Origin: Rhodobacteraceae bacterium (ex Bugula neritina AB1)
GTDB lineage: Bacteria > Pseudomonadota > Alphaproteobacteria > Rhodobacterales > Rhodobacteraceae
Direction of reading: 5' to 3'
Length of the DNA stretch: 64,000 nucleotides
Assembly: GCA_001730095.1 (NCBI GenBank)
Contig: MDLF01000060.1
Span: forward strand, 185,951 to 249,950
Shown: one piece after another, positions 8,369 through 16,155 of the stretch
Numbering within the stretch: the stretch's first letter is position 1
Layout: every line of letters begins with the position of its first letter
Program-made: the position numbers and the translations under genes
The notes under the pieces: model-generated
What the model was told of the DNA's origin: nothing
The model's database searches: none
What the model saw: only the letters and a program-made list of their open reading frames with translations

Positions 8369-10609
8369 TCAGATCATCAGATCGAAATCATGCATCAAGG
8401 GCAAGCGCCGTGCACGTTTGCCAGTAAGGTCGAACAACGCGTTTGCGAGTGCAGGTGCTGCGGGTGGTGTGCCCGGCTCGCCCACACCGCCGAGATGCGC
8501 CTGGTTTTCCAGTACCTGCACCTGGGTGTTCGGCATCGTGTGCATGCGCATAGCGTCATAATCCGGGAAATTGCCTTGTTCCGCTGCGCCATCAGCAAAG
8601 GTGATTTCGCCGAAACAGGCCGCTGAAAGGCCGTAAGCCATGCCGCCGAACATCTGCGCCCGGATGATCGACGGGTCAATGGCCTGGCCAACATCACAGG
8701 CAATCCAGGCGTTGGAGATGCGGATGCTGCCATCCTCCTCGGTCACTTCGATGACCTCTGCCACCGGGGTGCCGAAGCTATAGCACATGGCGACACCGCG
8801 TCCGGTGCCATCAGCTGTCTTGCCGCTCCAGCCTGACATCTCCTTGACTGCTTCCAGCACGCCTGCCGCAGGCGCCCATTCCCGGCGGGCCATATCCAGG
8901 CGGAACTCCAGCGGATCAGTGCCTGCCGCATGCGCCATCTCATCAATGAAACTTTCGACAAAGAAGGCGTTGAAGCTGTTGCCGACGGAGCGCCAGAAGC
9001 CGACGGGTATCTGAATGTCGGACAAATGCCCGGCCATGCGGAAGTTCGGGATCGCATAGGGCGGGTTGAAGAAGCCCTCTACATGCACCTTGTCCGGGCC
9101 GGCGGCAGGCAGATCAGCCAGCCGTTTCATCGCCTGCGCCACCGGCGAGGCCGCCGCGACCTTGCCGTCCAGCAGCACGGCCTGGCCGTTCTTCACCGCA
9201 CCGCGCATCCGCGCCAGCGCGCCGGGGCGGTACATGTCATGGCGCATGTCTTCTTCGCGGCTCCAGGTAAGCTGCACCGGGGTGCCCGGCATCTGTTTTG
9301 CCAGACGGGTCGCAAGCACCGCATAGTCGAACTCCACCCGGCGCCCGAAACCGCCGCCGAGATAGGTGGTGCGAATGTCCACCTGATCGCTCTCCAGCCC
9401 GGCCTCTTCGGCGCATTTCATCTGGGTATAGGTCGGCATCTGGTTGCCACACCAGACGGTCAGCCTGCCGTCCTGCAATAGCGCAGTGGCGTTCATCGGT
9501 TCCATGGTGGCATGGGCCAGATAGGGAACCTGATAGTCCGCGGCCAGTTCCGTTGCACCTTCGGGGAGGGTGTCTGCATCGCCGTCATCGCGCAGGACCG
9601 AGTTTGGCCCATCGTCGAACGCCTCGGCGATCTTGGCAAAAACCTGGTCTGTTTCAGGCGGGTAGGGCGCGTCTTCCCAGTCGACCTCAATCGCGTCCAG
9701 CGCCTGCATGGCCAGCCAGGTGTTGCGGGCCACCACCGCTACGCCCGCGCCCATGTTCACGACCTGCTCCACCCCGGGCATGGTGTCAGCGGCAGAAGCG
9801 TCAAAGCCTTTCATGCCGCCGCCCTGGCGCGGATTCATTCGGAGCGATGCAAATTTCATCCCCGGCAGCCGTATATCGACGCCGAACTCAGCGGTGCCGC
9901 TTGCCTTGGCGGCCATGTCGAGCCGGGGCTGAGATTTGCCGATCAGCCGCCAGTCGCTTTTGGGGCGCAGCTCGGTTTCAATCGGGTCCAGCTTGGCAGC
10001 TTCCAGAGCAAGATCCGAATAGGAAAGTTTGGTGCCATCCGGGGCGGTCACAGTCCCGGCTGCGGTTGTCAATTGGCCCCGTTCCACGCCCAGACGGTTC
10101 GCGGCTGCCTGTTTCAATGTTTCCCGTGCGGTTGCGCCCGCCAGACGCATCCGCTTGTAGCCGTCCTTCATCGAGGTGGAGCCGCCGGTGCCATGCAGGT
10201 TCAGGGTCTTGCCCAGATGGCCAAGCATCTCGCCGATGGCATGTTTGAAATTGCCGGAGTCATATCCGCGGCCAGGCAGCCCGTCTGCGATGAAGGCAGA
10301 GTTGTAATAGGCGGCGGCCGCTGGCCCGTGCAGAACACGGACCTGATCCAGCTCGACGTCCAGCTCCTCGGCGATCAGCGCAGCCCAGCTGGTTTTCACG
10401 CCCTGGCCCATTTCCGCGCGCGGAGCAAACAGTGTGACACCGTTCTGGTCGATCAGCACAAAAGGATTGAGCGCTGCTTCGCCTTCACCCGGTTGCAGCG
10501 GGTTTGGGGCGGGACGGCTGACGTAGTAGGCGCCAAAGGCAACGCCACCGACGATGGCTGCAGAGCCGATCAGAAATGTGCGGCGGGCGATTTTTGCAAT
10601 ACTGGCCAT
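8369..10609 (-). CDS. Molybdopterin-binding subunit of a xanthine-dehydrogenase-family hydroxylase (IorB-like)
   Basis: Large catalytic subunit, 746 aa, of a two-subunit molybdenum hydroxylase of the isoquinoline 1-oxidoreductase / membrane aldehyde dehydrogenase type. A twin-arginine signal (RRTFLIG at residues 9-15, then a hydrophobic stretch) predicts folded export to the periplasm, with the small subunit probably carried along. The pterin-binding block LGGGFGRR and the late GEPGTPP block of the active-site region are present. No FAD subunit is encoded, as expected for IorAB enzymes that pass electrons to a cytochrome or quinone. It follows the iron-sulfur subunit by three bases. The substrate cannot be read from sequence. 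Confidence 0.9.
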   Translation of the reverse strand: MASIAKIARRTFLIGSAAIVGGVAFGAYYVSRPAPNPLQPGEGEAALNPFVLIDQNGVTLFAPRAEMGQGVKTSWAALIAEELDVELDQVRVLHGPAAAAYYNSAFIADGLPGRGYDSGNFKHAIGEMLGHLGKTLNLHGTGGSTSMKDGYKRMRLAGATARETLKQAAANRLGVERGQLTTAAGTVTAPDGTKLSYSDLALEAAKLDPIETELRPKSDWRLIGKSQPRLDMAAKASGTAEFGVDIRLPGMKFASLRMNPRQGGGMKGFDASAADTMPGVEQVVNMGAGVAVVARNTWLAMQALDAIEVDWEDAPYPPETDQVFAKIAEAFDDGPNSVLRDDGDADTLPEGATELAADYQVPYLAHATMEPMNATALLQDGRLTVWCGNQMPTYTQMKCAEEAGLESDQVDIRTTYLGGGFGRRVEFDYAVLATRLAKQMPGTPVQLTWSREEDMRHDMYRPGALARMRGAVKNGQAVLLDGKVAAASPVAQAMKRLADLPAAGPDKVHVEGFFNPPYAIPNFRMAGHLSDIQIPVGFWRSVGNSFNAFFVESFIDEMAHAAGTDPLEFRLDMARREWAPAAGVLEAVKEMSGWSGKTADGTGRGVAMCYSFGTPVAEVIEVTEEDGSIRISNAWIACDVGQAIDPSIIRAQMFGGMAYGLSAACFGEITFADGAAEQGNFPDYDAMRMHTMPNTQVQVLENQAHLGGVGEPGTPPAAPALANALFDLTGKRARRLPLMHDFDLMI

Positions 10610-10612
10610 GGG

Positions 10613-11077
10613 TTACGCCTCCTGCATCTTCTGAGCAGCGGAATGAATTGCCGCACGGATGCGCGGGTAGGTGCCGCAGCGGCAGAGATTGCCCTGCATC
10701 GCCTCGTCGATCTCGGCGTCCGAGGGGGCAGGGGTTTCTGCCAAAAGGCTTGCCGCCTGCATGATCTGGCCGGATTGGCAATAACCGCATTGGGCCACCT
10801 GATGCTCCACCCAGGCCTGCTGGATCGCCGCCATCGCATCCGGCGTGCCGAGGCCTTCGATTGTGGTTACCTCGCCCCAGACATCCGACAGTGCCACCTG
10901 GCAGGAGCGCACCGCCTCGCCGTCGATGTGCACGGTGCAGGCGCCGCAGGCCGCCACGCCACAGCCGAATTTGGTGCCGGTGAGGCCAACCTCATCGCGC
11001 AAAACCCAGAGGAGGGGCACATCATCAGGCAGATCCACCTGATGGGTTTTTCCATTGATGCGCAGATCTGTTGACAT
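10613..11077 (-). CDS. [2Fe-2S] subunit of the molybdenum hydroxylase (IorA-like)
   Basis: Electron-transfer subunit of 154 aa with two [2Fe-2S] centres. The plant-ferredoxin-type ligands are Cys39, 44, 47 and 59 ([11 protein letters not shown]...SC), and the second cluster uses Cys97, 100, 132 and 134 (CGYC...CRC). An upstream extension to 11125 is open, but GGGAG seven bases before the ATG at 11077 and the usual IorA N-terminus choose this start. It is the first gene of the pair, divergent from a TetR regulator, so its promoter lies in the repeat-containing region 11078-11201. Confidence 0.92.
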   Translation of the reverse strand: MSTDLRINGKTHQVDLPDDVPLLWVLRDEVGLTGTKFGCGVAACGACTVHIDGEAVRSCQVALSDVWGEVTTIEGLGTPDAMAAIQQAWVEHQVAQCGYCQSGQIMQAASLLAETPAPSDAEIDEAMQGNLCRCGTYPRIRAAIHSAAQKMQEA

Positions 11078-11119
11078 GGCGGGACTCCCTTGCTGTGCTC
11101 TGACAGAAGTAACTAAAAG

Positions 11120-11167
11120 TGTCATTGTGTCATTGTGTCATTGTGTCATTGTGTCATTGTGTCAATT
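11120..11167. repeat. Tandem 8-base direct repeat in the iorA/tetR promoter region
   Basis: Five perfect head-to-tail copies of TGTCATTG fill 11120-11159, followed by a sixth, altered copy (TGTCAATT) at 11160-11167. The unit is half of the palindrome that ends the array. A run of identical short units in a divergent promoter can act as multiple half-operators or change length by replication slippage. Confidence 0.9.
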
Positions 11168-11190
11168 GACATTTTTCACAAATTGTGTCA
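11160..11190. promoter_or_regulatory. Palindromic operator cluster for the TetR regulator
   Basis: TGTCAATTGACA at 11160-11171 is a perfect 12-bp palindrome; CACAAATTGTG just downstream is a second palindrome; and TGACA with TGTCA forms an outer inverted repeat spanning about 24 bases. They end about a dozen bases before the regulator's start codon, consistent with autorepression and control of iorAB. This is inference from position; no binding data are available. Confidence 0.6.
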
Positions 11191-11201
11191 GATGGCAAAT
11201 C

Positions 11202-11783
11202 ATGAATATGGCAGGCATTGATCCCAAACAGCAGGCAATCCTTGAGTCCGCCTGGACGGCGTTTTCGAGTTATGGCTTCCGCAAGACCTCGATGGACGAC
11301 ATCGCCAAAGGGGCAGGCATGTCGCGGCCTGCGCTTTACCTGCATTTCAAGAACAAGGAAGCGATCTTTAGGGCGCTGGTGATGGCCTATTACGGTAACG
11401 CAGCGGCAGGCGTGCAGGCTGCCCTGGATGCCGGCGGCGCGCCGACGGACTGCCTGCAGACGGCCTTTGCCGCGCAGGGCGGCGAGGCGATAGAGCAGAT
11501 GATGGCATCCGCGCATGGGATGGAGCTGTTTGAAGTCACCAAAAGCGTTGCCGGAGAGCAGATCGCGCAGGGGGAGGCTGCCCTGTGCGCATTATATGCT
11601 GCATGGCTGGAACAGCAGGCGGCGGCGGGACTGGCCGTGCTGAACGGCGAGGCAGAGGTGATTGCCCGTACTATCTGCGCCTCATTGAAAGGGATCAAGC
11701 AGACGGCTGTGGATTACGCGGCCTATCAGGCCGGGGTGCGCCAGCTGGCTGCCCTGATCGGGGCAGGGCTGGCGCCGAAGTGA
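11202..11783 (+). CDS. TetR/AcrR-family transcriptional regulator
   Basis: A 193-aa one-component repressor. The N-terminal helix-turn-helix domain is clear (TSMDDIAKGAGMSRPALYLHFKNKEAIF, given here only as the landmark at about residues 25-52). The C-terminal ligand domain is Ala-rich and unassigned. A longer frame opens at 11055, but it would translate through the 8-base repeat array and the operator; the ATG at 11202 gives the normal TetR N-terminus, although its ribosome site is weak. It is divergent from iorAB, which it probably represses. Confidence 0.88.
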   Translation: MNMAGIDPKQQAILESAWTAFSSYGFRKTSMDDIAKGAGMSRPALYLHFKNKEAIFRALVMAYYGNAAAGVQAALDAGGAPTDCLQTAFAAQGGEAIEQMMASAHGMELFEVTKSVAGEQIAQGEAALCALYAAWLEQQAAAGLAVLNGEAEVIARTICASLKGIKQTAVDYAAYQAGVRQLAALIGAGLAPK

Positions 11784-11788
11784 TGGCA

Positions 11789-11807
11789 GGGCCGACGGAA
11801 CCGGCCC
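11789..11807. terminator. Hairpin between convergent tetR and kynA
   Basis: GGGCCG and CGGCCC form a 6-bp stem with a 7-base loop in the 34-base gap between the two convergent stops. There is no T-run, so this is a modest candidate. Confidence 0.4.
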
Positions 11808-11817
11808 GCCTGCAAAC

Positions 11818-12651
11818 TCAGAGCGCGGTGCGCAGGTGCCAAAGCTCGGGAAACAGTTCCACCTCCAGCATCCGTTTCAGATAGCTGACCCCGCCGGTGC
11901 CGCCGGTGCCGCGCTTGAAACCGATCACGCGTTCCACCGTGGTCACATGGTTGAAACGCCAGCGGCGGAAATAGTCCTCGAAATCCACCAGTTTTTCGGC
12001 CAGCTCATACAGCTCCCAATGGGTTTCGGTGTCGCGGTAAACCTCGGTCCAGGCGGCCTGCACCGCCTCATGTGGTTGGTAGGCCTCTGATACATCGCGG
12101 TTTACCACCTCATCCGGCAGGTCAAAACTCTGCGCCAGCGCCTTCAGCGCCACGTCATACAGCGAGGGCTGTTTCAGTTCCGCCTCCAGGAGCGCGAGAA
12201 TGTCCGACCGGTGCGCATGTGGGCGCAGCATTGCCTTGTTGCGATTGCCCAGCATGAATTCGATCTGCCGGTACTGGTGCGACTGAAAGCCGGAGCTTTG
12301 GCCCAGTTCATCGCGAAAGGCGGTGTAATCGGAGGGTGTCATGGTGCGCAGCACGTCCCAGGCTGAGTTCAGCTGTTCAAAGATACGCGCCACCCGCGCC
12401 AGCATCTTGAGCGCCTGCCGCGCCCGGCCCGCCTGCAAATGTTCGCGTGCTGCTGTGAGTTCGTGAATGGCCAGGCGCATCCACAGTTCAGAGGACTGGT
12501 GCTGAATGATGAACAGCATCTCGTCATGGGTGCTGGTCCATGTCTTCTGGGCGTTCAGCAGCATGTCCAGCGACAGGTAGTCGCCATAGGACATGCGCCC
12601 GTCAAAGGACATCTGGGCGCCGTCATTGGCGGGGTCATAGGGTTTGGTCAT
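11818..12651 (-). CDS. kynA: Tryptophan 2,3-dioxygenase
   Basis: Heme enzyme that opens the indole ring of L-tryptophan to N-formylkynurenine, the first step of the kynurenine pathway. At 277 aa it has the usual bacterial length. Substrate-binding His51 lies in IQHQSSELW, Arg113 in FRDELG, the proximal heme His235 in [10 protein letters not shown], and the Gly-rich GTGGTGG loop follows at 249-254. The frame is open further upstream, but the ATG at 12651 with AAAAGGA matches the family start. That ribosome site lies inside a hairpin (see 12657-12698). kynU is upstream; no formamidase (kynB) is seen. Confidence 0.96.
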   Translation of the reverse strand: MTKPYDPANDGAQMSFDGRMSYGDYLSLDMLLNAQKTWTSTHDEMLFIIQHQSSELWMRLAIHELTAAREHLQAGRARQALKMLARVARIFEQLNSAWDVLRTMTPSDYTAFRDELGQSSGFQSHQYRQIEFMLGNRNKAMLRPHAHRSDILALLEAELKQPSLYDVALKALAQSFDLPDEVVNRDVSEAYQPHEAVQAAWTEVYRDTETHWELYELAEKLVDFEDYFRRWRFNHVTTVERVIGFKRGTGGTGGVSYLKRMLEVELFPELWHLRTAL

Positions 12652-12656
12652 CGGAT

Positions 12657-12698
12657 CATTCCTTTTCCTGAGTATATCACGGCTTAGGGAAAGGAATG
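12657..12698 (-). promoter_or_regulatory. Hairpin that pairs with the kynA ribosome-binding site
   Basis: In the minus-strand transcript CAUUCCUUU (12698-12690) can pair perfectly with AAAGGAAUG (12665-12657). The stem extends by three and two more pairs past two mismatches and closes on a 10-base loop. The second arm contains the kynA ribosome site just before the start codon at 12651, so the fold would hide it. No U-run follows, so it is not a terminator. A second small hairpin (CTGCCG/CGGCAG, 12755-12768) lies nearer kynU. Confidence 0.55.
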
Positions 12699-12799
12699 GT
12701 TTCTCCGGTTGAGGGTGCCGCATTGGGCCAGGCGGCGCCATTGCGCAACCCAGCCTGCCGGGCGGCAGAGCGGCACATGATATGAGGAGCGCAGCCGCA

Positions 12800-13993
12800 T
12801 CAGGTGACGGCGTGGCGTGTTTTGTATTCGGCGCGGTCCCACAGGGCATTTGCCATCACGTCTTCCATGATCGCGACAGCGGCGCGCACATCATCTTCGT
12901 CAATGTAAAGCGGTGTAAAGCCGAACCGCATGATGTCGGGCGCGCGAAAATCGCCGATCACTCCGCGGTCGATCAAGGCCTGCATCGCGGCATAGCCTTC
13001 GCGGAACTTGAACGACACCTGGCTGCCGCGTAAGGCGGCGTCGCGCGGGGAGGCCAGCTCCAGCCCGACGCAGCGGGCCTCGACTTCGGCGATGAACAGT
13101 TCGCAGAGTTCAATGGACTTGGCACGGACATTTTCCATATCGGCCATGTCCCAGATGTCCATCGCGGCTTCCAGCGAGGTCAGCTGAATGACTGGCGGGG
13201 TGCCGACGCGCATCCGGTCGATGCCGTGGCCCGGACGGTAGTCGAGGTCAAAGGCAAAGGGGGCCTCATGCCCCAGCCAGCCAGACAGGGCCGGGCGGGC
13301 AGTTTCCGCGTGGCGTGGTGCGACATAGATAAAGGCCGGCGCGCCGGGGCCACCGTTGAGGTACTTGTAACTGCAGCCGACGGCAAAATCAGCGTTGCAG
13401 CCTGCAAGGTCCACCGGCACGGCGCCTGCGGAATGGGCCAGGTCCCAAACGGTCAGCACGCCTTTGGCATGGGCCTGTTCCGTCAGCGCTTTCATGTCGT
13501 GCTTGCGGCCGGTGCGGTAATCGACCTCTGTGATCATCAGCACTGCGATCTCATCGGTGATGTTCTCCTCGACTGCTTCCGGGTCTACCACTCGCAGCTC
13601 ATATTCCGGCCCCAGAGATTTCAGCAGCCCGTTGGCCATATAGAGATCAGATGGAAAGTTGCCATTGTCCGACAGCACCACCTTGCGGCCCGGATTCAGC
13701 TCCAGCGCCGAGGCGACGGCCTGGTAGACCTTGATCGACAGCGTGTCGCCCATGATCACATGACCGGGTTCGGCCCCGATCAGTCGCCCGATGCGGTCGC
13801 CCAGATCCTTGGATTTCTGCATCCAGCCGGCCTTGTTCCAGCCAGTGATCAGCATCTGTCCCCATTCATCCTGCATCATCTTGCCGACGCGCCCGGTGGC
13901 GGCGCGGGGCAGGGGCCCCAGCGAGTTGCCGTCCAGATAGATCACCCCTGTGGGCAGGTCGAACATCGCCTTGGTTGCGGCAAAATCGGTCAT
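12800..13993 (-). CDS. kynU: Kynureninase
   Basis: PLP enzyme that cleaves L-kynurenine (or 3-hydroxykynurenine) to anthranilate (or its 3-hydroxy form) and alanine. The 397-aa protein carries the cofactor Lys210 in [12 protein letters not shown] and the conserved Asp184 and His187 in VWDLAHSAG. The start at 13993 (GAGG upstream) is preferred over an open extension to 14053. It is the promoter-proximal gene of the kynU-kynA pair, with 148 bases between them. Anthranilate is the expected product; genes for its further breakdown are not in the window. Confidence 0.96.
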   Translation of the reverse strand: MTDFAATKAMFDLPTGVIYLDGNSLGPLPRAATGRVGKMMQDEWGQMLITGWNKAGWMQKSKDLGDRIGRLIGAEPGHVIMGDTLSIKVYQAVASALELNPGRKVVLSDNGNFPSDLYMANGLLKSLGPEYELRVVDPEAVEENITDEIAVLMITEVDYRTGRKHDMKALTEQAHAKGVLTVWDLAHSAGAVPVDLAGCNADFAVGCSYKYLNGGPGAPAFIYVAPRHAETARPALSGWLGHEAPFAFDLDYRPGHGIDRMRVGTPPVIQLTSLEAAMDIWDMADMENVRAKSIELCELFIAEVEARCVGLELASPRDAALRGSQVSFKFREGYAAMQALIDRGVIGDFRAPDIMRFGFTPLYIDEDDVRAAVAIMEDVMANALWDRAEYKTRHAVT

Positions 13994-14018
13994 TGCAGCC
14001 TCGCGTCTGATTGGTATT

Positions 14019-14033
14019 TTAAGCTTAAAGCTT
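14019..14033. promoter_or_regulatory. AAGCTT repeat upstream of kynU (candidate operator)
   Basis: TTAAGCTTAA (a perfect 10-bp palindrome, 14019-14028) overlaps a second AAGCTT at 14028-14033, in an AT-rich patch of the 86-base gap before kynU. Known kynurenine operons are often controlled by an Lrp-type regulator (KynR); no such gene is adjacent here. Confidence 0.4.
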
Positions 14034-14079
14034 TTACCTTCGTATCGGATCACAATGCGTCTGTCCAGAGGTGTCGCGC

Positions 14080-14463
14080 TTAGTCCCGCCGGGGCGCGGG
14101 CTGGGGATCCGGAATGCCAAACTCGGCGCGCTTCTTCTTGGACAGCTTCGCAGTCACCATCTGATAAGACAGCGTAATCTGCTCTTGCAGCTCTGTGTCC
14201 GAAAGACCGTCATCGGCGAATTGCTGCAGCCATTTCATACCGCGTGAGGCCAGATAAGGCGCCGGGCGAACACCTGGGCGTTCCTGCAGCACCTCATAGG
14301 CGATTTCACCCGCCTTGAAAGTAAACGCGTCCCGGCCATCGGCCCAGCCGCAGACGGCAAACAGCTTGCCGCCTGCTTTCCACACGTCTGAATTGCCCCA
14401 TTGCACCACATGCTCCGCCGCCGGAAACGTGGCGCAGAAACGGTTGAACTCCTGACGGTTCAT
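14080..14463 (-). CDS. MmcQ/YjbR family protein
   Basis: A 127-aa protein of the YjbR/MmcQ fold (CyaY-like), whose biochemical role is unknown. The family pattern is visible: an N-terminal MNRQEFNRFCATFPAAEH segment, then the DVWKAGGKLFAV strand and a C-terminal ELQEQITLSYQMV helix. The ATG at 14463 shares its A with the TGA stop of the upstream dehydrogenase (TGATG), so the two are translationally coupled; a GTG one codon earlier is also possible. The Lys/Arg-rich C-terminus follows the family domain. Confidence 0.85.
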   Translation of the reverse strand: MNRQEFNRFCATFPAAEHVVQWGNSDVWKAGGKLFAVCGWADGRDAFTFKAGEIAYEVLQERPGVRPAPYLASRGMKWLQQFADDGLSDTELQEQITLSYQMVTAKLSKKKRAEFGIPDPQPAPRRD

Positions 14464-15215
14464 CACATCTGCCCGCCTGCAATTTCAATACATTGGCCGT
14501 TGACCGAACCGGACCCCGGACCACACAGCCACAGCGCAGCCGCCGCCACTTCGCTGGGTTCTATCAGCCGCTTGTGGCGGTTGGCATTCACCATCACGTC
14601 CAGCGCCTCCACTGCGCTCATCCCTGCGCGCTGGGCGATTGAGGTGATGTTGCGCTCGACAATCGGGGTGTCGACGTAGCCGGGACAGAGCGCATTGAAG
14701 GTGAAGGGCGTGCCCAGATAGTCCTCGCTCAGCGCGCGGGTCAGCCCGATGAGCCCGTGTTTGCTGGCGGCATAGCAGGACGCGCCCTTCAGTCCACGCA
14801 GACCCGCAACAGAGGAGACGGCAATAACCCGTCCCCAATCGGTCTGCCGCATGGACTTGAAGCTTTCCCGGATAGTCAGAAAGGCGCCGTCCAGGTTGGT
14901 TGCCATCATATTGCGCCAGAATTCCATCGAGGTTTTGTGCAGCGCAGTACCTTCCGCGATGCCGGCATTGACGACACAGATCTGGATGGGGCCACGGGCT
15001 GCAGCTGCGGCGTCGATCTTGGTTGCCACATCCTCTTCGTTGCGCACATCCATCGCCAGGGGATGCAGCCCGTCGGTTGCGGCTTCTTGCAGCACCTCTT
15101 GCCTGCGGCCGGTGATGGTGACTGTCGCGCCTTCTTTGGCCAGTGCCTGGGCTATGGCCAGTCCGATGCCGGTTCCGCCACCTGTCACCAGCGCGTGTTT
15201 GCCTTGCAATGCCAT
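14463..15215 (-). CDS. Short-chain dehydrogenase/reductase (SDR)
   Basis: Classical SDR of 250 aa that oxidises or reduces a hydroxyl/keto group with NAD(P). The nucleotide-binding TGGGTGIG is at residues 11-18, NAG at 83-85, and the catalytic Ser135, Tyr148 and Lys152 (YAASK) are in place. The overall pattern is close to 3-hydroxybutyrate or 3-hydroxyacyl-CoA dehydrogenases, but substrate cannot be set from this. It is first in a two-gene unit with the YjbR protein. Its location next to kyn genes does not by itself tie it to tryptophan breakdown. Confidence 0.9.
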   Translation of the reverse strand: MALQGKHALVTGGGTGIGLAIAQALAKEGATVTITGRRQEVLQEAATDGLHPLAMDVRNEEDVATKIDAAAAARGPIQICVVNAGIAEGTALHKTSMEFWRNMMATNLDGAFLTIRESFKSMRQTDWGRVIAVSSVAGLRGLKGASCYAASKHGLIGLTRALSEDYLGTPFTFNALCPGYVDTPIVERNITSIAQRAGMSAVEALDVMVNANRHKRLIEPSEVAAAALWLCGPGSGSVNGQCIEIAGGQM

Positions 15216-15565
15216 GTTTCGCGGCCTCCCTGATTTACTGTTCAGCCTATCCGTGCACAGACCTGTGGCAAGACCGCCGTGCCGTCACGGCGTCCTTGGG
15301 ATGGTGAAATACACAATTCAGCCGCAGCCACCGACGCGGCGCAGTCAGGGCGGCTTTCTGTACACAAAGAAATACATAGGCATCCGGACGAAACTATGCA
15401 GGATCATGCCGCATGCGAGAACAGATTCGCCGTTTTCGTGGCACGTGGGGCAAATTGTCCTTTTCTTTCAATCCCGGCCAAAGCGGGCTGGACGAGCAGG
15501 CCGGATAAGGGAAGGTTGCCCGCGATGGCGGACATTTCAGACAACATTCTGCAAGGGTGCAGCGC
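15216..15565. other. 350-base divergent intergenic region, no convincing gene
   Basis: Lies between the minus-strand dehydrogenase and the plus-strand methyltransferase-like gene, so both promoters must be here. It has a lower-GC middle around 15300-15400 (AAAGAAATACATAGG and similar). An open frame ends at 15569 in an ATGA overlap with the next start, but its residues show no family signal and it lacks a ribosome site. I could not place promoter boxes confidently. Confidence 0.5.
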
Positions 15566-16018
15566 ATGACACGGTGGCTGGATGTGCCGCCGGTCTGGCT
15601 GGCTGTTTTTGTCGTGGCAGCCTGGCTGCAGGCAGAGCATTTTGCCTTCGGCCTTTCGTTCGGCGGCGCCTGGGCAGGGTTTCTGGCGGGCATTCTTTTG
15701 GGCGGCGGCATCCTGCTGGCGCTGCTCGCGATCACTGAAATGCGGCGCCAGAAAACAACCGTGATCCCACACCGGACGCCCAGCCGTCTGGTGCAATCGG
15801 GGATTTTCAGCCGCAGTCGCAACCCGATCTACCTGGGCGACGTTCTGATCCTGGCGGGGCTCATCCTGTGGTTTGATGCCGTCCTGTCGCTGCCATTGAT
15901 CCCGGTCTTTCTGTGGCTACTGGAAAAGCGGTTCGTTGTCACGGAAGAAGACCGGATGCGGCGTGAATTCCGGGCAGACTGGGCCCGATACGAGAAGAAG
16001 GTGCGCCGCTGGATATGA
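15566..16018 (+). CDS. Isoprenylcysteine carboxyl methyltransferase-like membrane protein
   Basis: A 150-aa integral membrane protein of the ICMT/phospholipid-methyltransferase family. Three or four hydrophobic segments are followed by the family's C-terminal block: SRNPIYLGDVL, then EEDRMRREF...YEKKVRRW, which binds S-adenosylmethionine in characterised members. Bacterial homologues have mostly unknown substrates, as bacteria do not make isoprenylcysteine. The ATG at 15566, with CAAGG upstream, is preferred over the GTG three codons earlier. No partner gene is evident. Confidence 0.85.
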   Translation: MTRWLDVPPVWLAVFVVAAWLQAEHFAFGLSFGGAWAGFLAGILLGGGILLALLAITEMRRQKTTVIPHRTPSRLVQSGIFSRSRNPIYLGDVLILAGLILWFDAVLSLPLIPVFLWLLEKRFVVTEEDRMRREFRADWARYEKKVRRWI

Positions 16019-16024
16019 CTTTGA

Positions 16025-16087
16025 TGCGGCAATGCGGCATAATATTGCGGCAGTGCGGCAAACTGCTTGCGCAATAAAATTGCGCAA
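16025..16087. promoter_or_regulatory. Repeated-motif control region upstream of pntAB
   Basis: TGCGGCA occurs four times at 16025, 16033, 16046 and 16054 (start-to-start spacing 8, 13, 8). It is followed by two TTGCGCAA palindromes at 16067-16074 and 16080-16087, 13 bases apart, which together form an inverted repeat with 9-bp arms. TAAAAT at 16075-16080, a good -10 match, sits between the two palindromes. The set lies 69 bases before the pntA start and looks like a multi-site regulator-binding region. Confidence 0.6.
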
Positions 16088-16155
16088 TGTAGAGGCAATT
16101 ATTGTGATCCGAACCCGGCGCTGCTGGCACGGGCAAGACGAGGGGGACCAAAAAG

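Noticed and set aside
9512-11074. 520-codon plus-strand frame over iorB and iorA
   Set aside because: Shadow of two well-supported minus-strand genes; no family features and no start signal.
11120-11167. Possible CRISPR-like array
   Set aside because: Units are 8 bases, head to tail without spacers, and no cas genes are nearby; it is a simple tandem repeat in a promoter region.
15279-15569. 96-codon plus-strand frame ending in ATGA overlap with the methyltransferase-like gene
   Set aside because: The overlap is attractive, but the residues look random, there is no ribosome site at either possible start, and the region has to hold two divergent promoters.
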